Shown piece by piece: positions 7,598 to 9,597 of a stretch of DNA of 9,597 nucleotides. Source of the stretch: CALKGK01 sp964649515 (GTDB lineage: Bacteria > Bacteroidota > Bacteroidia > Flavobacteriales_D > Sanyastnellaceae); NCBI GenBank assembly GCA_964649515.1, contig CAZYPV010000096.1, forward strand, positions 1 to 9,597, written 5' to 3'. Below the pieces are notes generated by a model that did no database searches, was not told the DNA's origin, and saw only the letters and a list, made by a program, of their open reading frames with translations. The translations under genes were made by a program, and so were the position numbers. The stretch's first letter is position 1, and each line of letters opens with the position of its first letter.

Positions 7598-7622
7598 CAA
7601 AGATAAGCATTTCAATGGCAAA
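7598..7622 (-). promoter_or_regulatory. Putative thrS operon promoter (-7 element TATCTTTG)
   Basis: On the minus strand TATCTTTG (7605-7598) matches the Bacteroidota -7 consensus TAnnTTTG exactly, 22 bases before the preferred thrS ATG. A TTTG lies upstream at 7622-7619, but the 13-base spacing is shorter than the usual ~19, so the -33 element is doubtful. Transcription from here would begin close to the alternative GTG at 7590, which argues for translation from the ATG at 7575. Confidence 0.45.
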
Positions 7623-7671
7623 ACAGCCCTTAATCTTTGCTGAGAATGCATGAGTAAACACGGAGCAATGA

Positions 7672-7714
7672 AAACCGCTGGCGCTTGATCGAAAACCAAT
7701 GGCAGTAGCGGTTT
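7672..7714. repeat. 8-bp inverted repeat in the thrS / SH3b-gene intergenic region
   Basis: AAACCGCT (7672-7679) and AGCGGTTT (7707-7714) are perfect inverted copies separated by 27 bases, in the 188-base divergent intergenic region. A second A/T-only inverted repeat, TTTAAAA (7731-7737) / TTTTAAA (7744-7750), lies 13 bases before the ATG of the plus-strand gene. Either could be an operator or a leader stem. No T-run follows, so they are not terminators. Confidence 0.35.
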
Positions 7715-7763
7715 CAAGAAGAATAGGAGCTTTAAAAGGTACGTTTTAAAAGAAAACAATCTC

Positions 7764-8447
7764 ATGAAAAAAATCACTTTAAGCTTCTTTGCTCTTGTGT
7801 TCGTTACAGCACAATTGAGCGCTCAGGAAAAAGATCTCCGACCATCATTGGATATCTTTCTTCAACATCTTCAGAATGAAATTGACACCCAAGAGGCACC
7901 TCATCTTGTGGCTTATTTTTCCAATTGTGTGAACAGTAATTTGAACGGCAGTGAAGTGAATTACGACCCTGAAGTTCTTCTCTCGTCGAGTGGCTTTGAT
8001 TCTGCAGCTTTTTCAAGATCGCTACAAGGCTTCCAACTCATTCCCGAACGCGATGATGGAGAGCTTTGTTTTGAAAACACTTTAAACCCTTTGTTGAGTG
8101 AACAGCGCTTTTTGATGGTGAAAACCAGCGCCTTGAATTTAAGGAAGGCACCCAGTTTGAATTCAACGGTGCTCGCGCGATTGGACGAGGGGGTATATGC
8201 AGGGCACATTGATCCCCACTTGCCCCAACTTATGGATGAGCAACGAGGGTTGCTTTGGGTGCCTGTGCGCATTGAGATCCCTAGTATGGGGTGGGTTTCT
8301 GCTTACACCGTTCAGCAATACATCCAAGCCATGGGACCCAGTACTGGTTTAAAAATTCGTGTTGCTTACACCCAACTCGGATGGAAAATCATTTCTGTTG
8401 ATCGAGCAATGCTCACTTCGGAGAACGCACTTTCGTCCATTCCTTAA
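7764..8447 (+). CDS. Secreted protein with bacterial SH3 (SH3b) domain, function unknown
   Basis: A 227-residue protein beginning with a clear signal peptide (MKKITLSFFALVFVTAQLSAQ, cleavage near residue 20), so it is probably exported to the periplasm or beyond. Residues ~115-188 resemble an SH3b domain: FLMVKTSALNLRKAPSLNST (116-135) has the typical V-x-(A)-x-x-L-N-(V/L)-R-x-x-P-S pattern, and MGWVSAYTVQQYI (175-187) is its closing strand. The N-terminal half is not recognised; it has cysteines C55 and C102, which could pair after export. The C-terminal ~30 residues (LKIRVAYTQLGWKIISVDRA) form two predicted strands. SH3b domains often bind cell-wall peptides or act as targeting modules; no hydrolase domain is attached. 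The gene is divergent from thrS, and its 3' end overlaps the minus-strand hotdog gene by 35 bases. Confidence 0.85.
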   Translation: MKKITLSFFALVFVTAQLSAQEKDLRPSLDIFLQHLQNEIDTQEAPHLVAYFSNCVNSNLNGSEVNYDPEVLLSSSGFDSAAFSRSLQGFQLIPERDDGELCFENTLNPLLSEQRFLMVKTSALNLRKAPSLNSTVLARLDEGVYAGHIDPHLPQLMDEQRGLLWVPVRIEIPSMGWVSAYTVQQYIQAMGPSTGLKIRVAYTQLGWKIISVDRAMLTSENALSSIP

Positions 8448-8922
8448 TGTGCCAGTGGGTTGTGACCGTACAAATGTGGTTTTCCTCTTTGTCGTGAACC
8501 TGAATATCACAACTTAATGCTGCTACTCCCTCCTCCTTTAACGCTCGGATCACGCTTGATTCGAGCGTTTCTTCTGTCATCCCAAAACGGGCAACAGCGT
8601 CCATTTTCGCTTGATAGAAATACTGTACATCCATGCTTTTCATGATGAGTCGGTACTTCTTCACACCGAGGTGCTGCAGCAAAACGAGTCCGCTACAATA
8701 CTCCGCCCCCGTAGCAAGGACACAGGCGTGCAATCCGTTGAGGTGATTTTTATTTTTGCGGATGAAGGGAATGAGCACTTGCGTATCGTCCGTCTCCAAT
8801 TTCACCACCTTCAAACGGTGAGGATGATTGAAAGGAATCATTCGATGCAAGAGGAAGTTGAGCTTTTTGAGTTGAAAGCTTGAATTTCTGGCTTTTTCGA
8901 AAAGTGCTTCGGGACTGACCAT
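8413..8922 (-). CDS. Hotdog-fold protein, DUF4442 / thioesterase-like
   Basis: A 169-residue cytoplasmic protein without signal peptide or membrane segments. The segment NHLNGLHACVLATGAEYCSG (59-78) resembles the N-x-x-G-x-x-H-(G/A) turn and long central helix of hotdog-fold acyl-CoA thioesterases of the PaaI/DUF4442 type. It is followed by the strand YRLIMKSMDVQYFYQAK (90-106), typical of the DUF4442 subgroup, and alternating strands toward the C-terminus (AALSCDIQVHD, HICTVTTHWHIKEW). Such proteins usually hydrolyse acyl thioesters, but the substrate is unknown here. The ATG overlaps the upstream mazG-like stop as TAATG, which implies translational coupling. The last 35 bases overlap the 3' end of the SH3b gene on the opposite strand. 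The fold is fairly sure, the activity is inferred. Confidence 0.75.
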   Translation of the reverse strand: MVSPEALFEKARNSSFQLKKLNFLLHRMIPFNHPHRLKVVKLETDDTQVLIPFIRKNKNHLNGLHACVLATGAEYCSGLVLLQHLGVKKYRLIMKSMDVQYFYQAKMDAVARFGMTEETLESSVIRALKEEGVAALSCDIQVHDKEENHICTVTTHWHIKEWTKVRSPK

Positions 8923-9323
8923 TATTGCGCAGAACTTTTATCTAGCACAATCTTGGCCAAATTGGGTTTGAAGTATTGATCACTTTTGAGAATCTTACCG
9001 TCTTCACGATAGATGGGTTTGCCGTTTTTATCCAGTTTGGACATGTTGCTTCGTTGAATCTCTTCAAACACCTCAACAATTTTGTGCTGAAGTCCGTGCT
9101 TCAATATGGTTCCGCACAGAATGTACAATTGATCTCCGAGGGCGTCGGCCACCTCTACCACATCTCCGTTTAGCGCTGCTTCGAGGTATTCTTCGTTTTC
9201 TTCGTGCATGAGTCGATGACGAAGTTCTATTTGTTCTTTGGGAATATCGGCTTGAGGTTCGTTTCCGTTTTCGATTCCAAAAGCATCATGGAATTTCCTA
9301 ACGTGATCAATGATTTCTTCCAT
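8922..9323 (-). CDS. MazG-like / PRA-PH-type nucleotide pyrophosphohydrolase
   Basis: A 133-residue cytoplasmic protein of the all-alpha NTP pyrophosphatase superfamily (MazG, phosphoribosyl-ATP pyrophosphatase, dUTPase). It has the metal-binding pattern EExxE at 41-45 (HEENEEYLEA), followed by ExxD at 57-60 within EVADALGDQLYILCG. These acidic residues hold Mg2+ and hydrolyse NTPs or dNTPs to monophosphate and pyrophosphate. The C-terminal segment SNMSKLDKNGKPIYREDGKI (92-111), then FKPNL, is characteristic of a single-domain group often labelled Cof-like or MazG-like pyrophosphohydrolase. The natural substrate cannot be told from sequence; removal of damaged nucleotides is a common role. 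The gene is first in a two-gene operon, with its TAA overlapping the start of the hotdog gene. No convincing promoter or Shine-Dalgarno sequence was found upstream. Confidence 0.85.
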   Translation of the reverse strand: MEEIIDHVRKFHDAFGIENGNEPQADIPKEQIELRHRLMHEENEEYLEAALNGDVVEVADALGDQLYILCGTILKHGLQHKIVEVFEEIQRSNMSKLDKNGKPIYREDGKILKSDQYFKPNLAKIVLDKSSAQ

Positions 9324-9458
9324 CTTCGTTGTTCTTTAGTAATGATCGAAGATGAGGAATTTTGGAGGTCTTGAAAAGGTCTGGGCAGCCAAGTTATTCA
9401 AGTTTTTTCACCAAGACTACGCACAAGATTGGCATTGTTGCATGCTCGCGTCAAGCAC
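9324..9458. other. Intergenic region upstream of the mazG-like gene
   Basis: I see no coding potential here. On the minus strand TAGTCTTG is a one-mismatch match to TAnnTTTG, but without a well-spaced TTG upstream, so I do not call a promoter. The mazG-like operon must be transcribed from somewhere in or beyond this stretch. Confidence 0.3.
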
Positions 9459-9491
9459 AAAAAAGCCCTCTTGTGTTGCTATCAAGAGGGC
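9459..9491 (-). terminator. Terminator-like hairpin, T-run on the minus strand
   Basis: A perfect 9-base inverted repeat GCCCTCTTG (9465-9473) and CAAGAGGGC (9483-9491) has a 9-base loop. On the minus strand its 3' arm runs into six T residues (complement of A 9459-9464), the form of a Rho-independent terminator. On the plus strand no T-run follows. No minus-strand gene is visible to its right inside the window, so the transcript it would end is unknown; it may instead act as a 5' leader stem for the plus-strand gene starting at 9557. Confidence 0.65.
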
Positions 9492-9556
9492 CTCTTAACC
9501 AAATAAACTAAAACTCGTCACCAATGCCTTTAGGGTGGATTCAGTGACATCTATCA

Positions 9557-9597
9557 ATGAAAAAAAACCAGTTTGCTTTTAAGCTTTTGGGCTTGGT
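9557..9597 (+). CDS. Start of a plus-strand gene, probable exported protein (truncated by window edge)
   Basis: ATG at 9557 opens a frame reading MKKNQFAFKLLGL up to the window edge (13 codons plus two bases). The positive n-region (KK...K) followed by the start of a hydrophobic run looks like the beginning of a signal peptide. The preceding A/T-rich leader contains AACCAAATAAACTAAAACT (9497-9515), a kind of sequence that fits SD-less Bacteroidota leaders. No product can be named. The alternative upstream ATG at 9524 gives only a 7-residue peptide ending in TGA before this start. Confidence 0.5.
   Translation, partial: MKKNQFAFKLLGL

Noticed and set aside
7613..7704. Two copies of CAATGGCA (7613-7620 and 7697-7704)
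   Set aside because: An 8-base direct repeat 84 bases apart is expected by chance; there is no regular array.
9541..9597. Minus-strand frame reading leftward from the window edge and ending at TGA (9543-9541) before the hairpin
   Set aside because: The 18 residues show no protein character, and the opposite strand offers a better start with a signal-peptide-like N-terminus; it cannot be fully excluded from this window.
1..9597. CRISPR array, tRNA, rRNA, insertion sequence, prophage or defence genes
   Set aside because: I looked on both strands and found no repeat array, cloverleaf-like sequence, transposase motif or terminal inverted repeats. The single mazG-like gene is of the housekeeping type and has no toxin partner.

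Overview
This is a stretch of ordinary chromosome from a member of the Bacteroidota, probably Flavobacteriales-like. The evidence is the RecA, IF-3 and ThrRS sequence types, the bcp-recA adjacency, the near absence of Shine-Dalgarno sequences before starts, and possible promoter elements of the Bacteroidota kind (TTG / TAnnTTTG). No mobile element, CRISPR array, rRNA or tRNA is visible, and no new defence or biosynthetic system can be supported.

Layout, left to right. The 3' end of a bcp-type thiol peroxidase gene (2-145, +) is followed by recA (244-1251, +), which ends at a strong hairpin terminator (1280-1313). Next is a TPR-repeat lipoprotein (1322-2344, +), convergent with a secreted thioredoxin-like/NHL-propeller protein (2373-4283, -). 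Upstream of the latter lies the translation operon thrS-infC-rpmI-rplT (7575 down to 4421, -), closed by a terminator at 4370-4397. Divergent from thrS is a secreted SH3b-domain protein (7764-8447, +). Its 3' end overlaps, tail to tail, a two-gene minus-strand operon: a MazG-like NTP pyrophosphohydrolase (9323-8922) coupled through TAATG to a DUF4442-type hotdog protein (8922-8413). The last ~270 bases hold a hairpin with its T-run on the minus strand and the first 13 codons of a new plus-strand gene that appears to encode an exported protein.

Functional links. thrS, infC, rpmI and rplT form the classic translation cluster (threonyl-tRNA synthetase, IF-3, L35, L20). The mazG-like/hotdog pair looks like a housekeeping operon, although no shared pathway can be shown. 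The TPR lipoprotein, the NHL protein and the SH3b protein are all predicted to be exported and have unknown roles.

Most useful observations: (1) infC has no ATG, GTG, TTG or CTG codon that would include its conserved N-terminus, so it very probably starts at a non-canonical AUA codon (5616). (2) The NHL protein has the three-part layout of NHLRC2, but the thioredoxin active-site cysteines are replaced. (3) A terminator-like hairpin at the right edge has no visible gene to terminate. (4) Two mutually exclusive small hairpins lie between rpmI and rplT.
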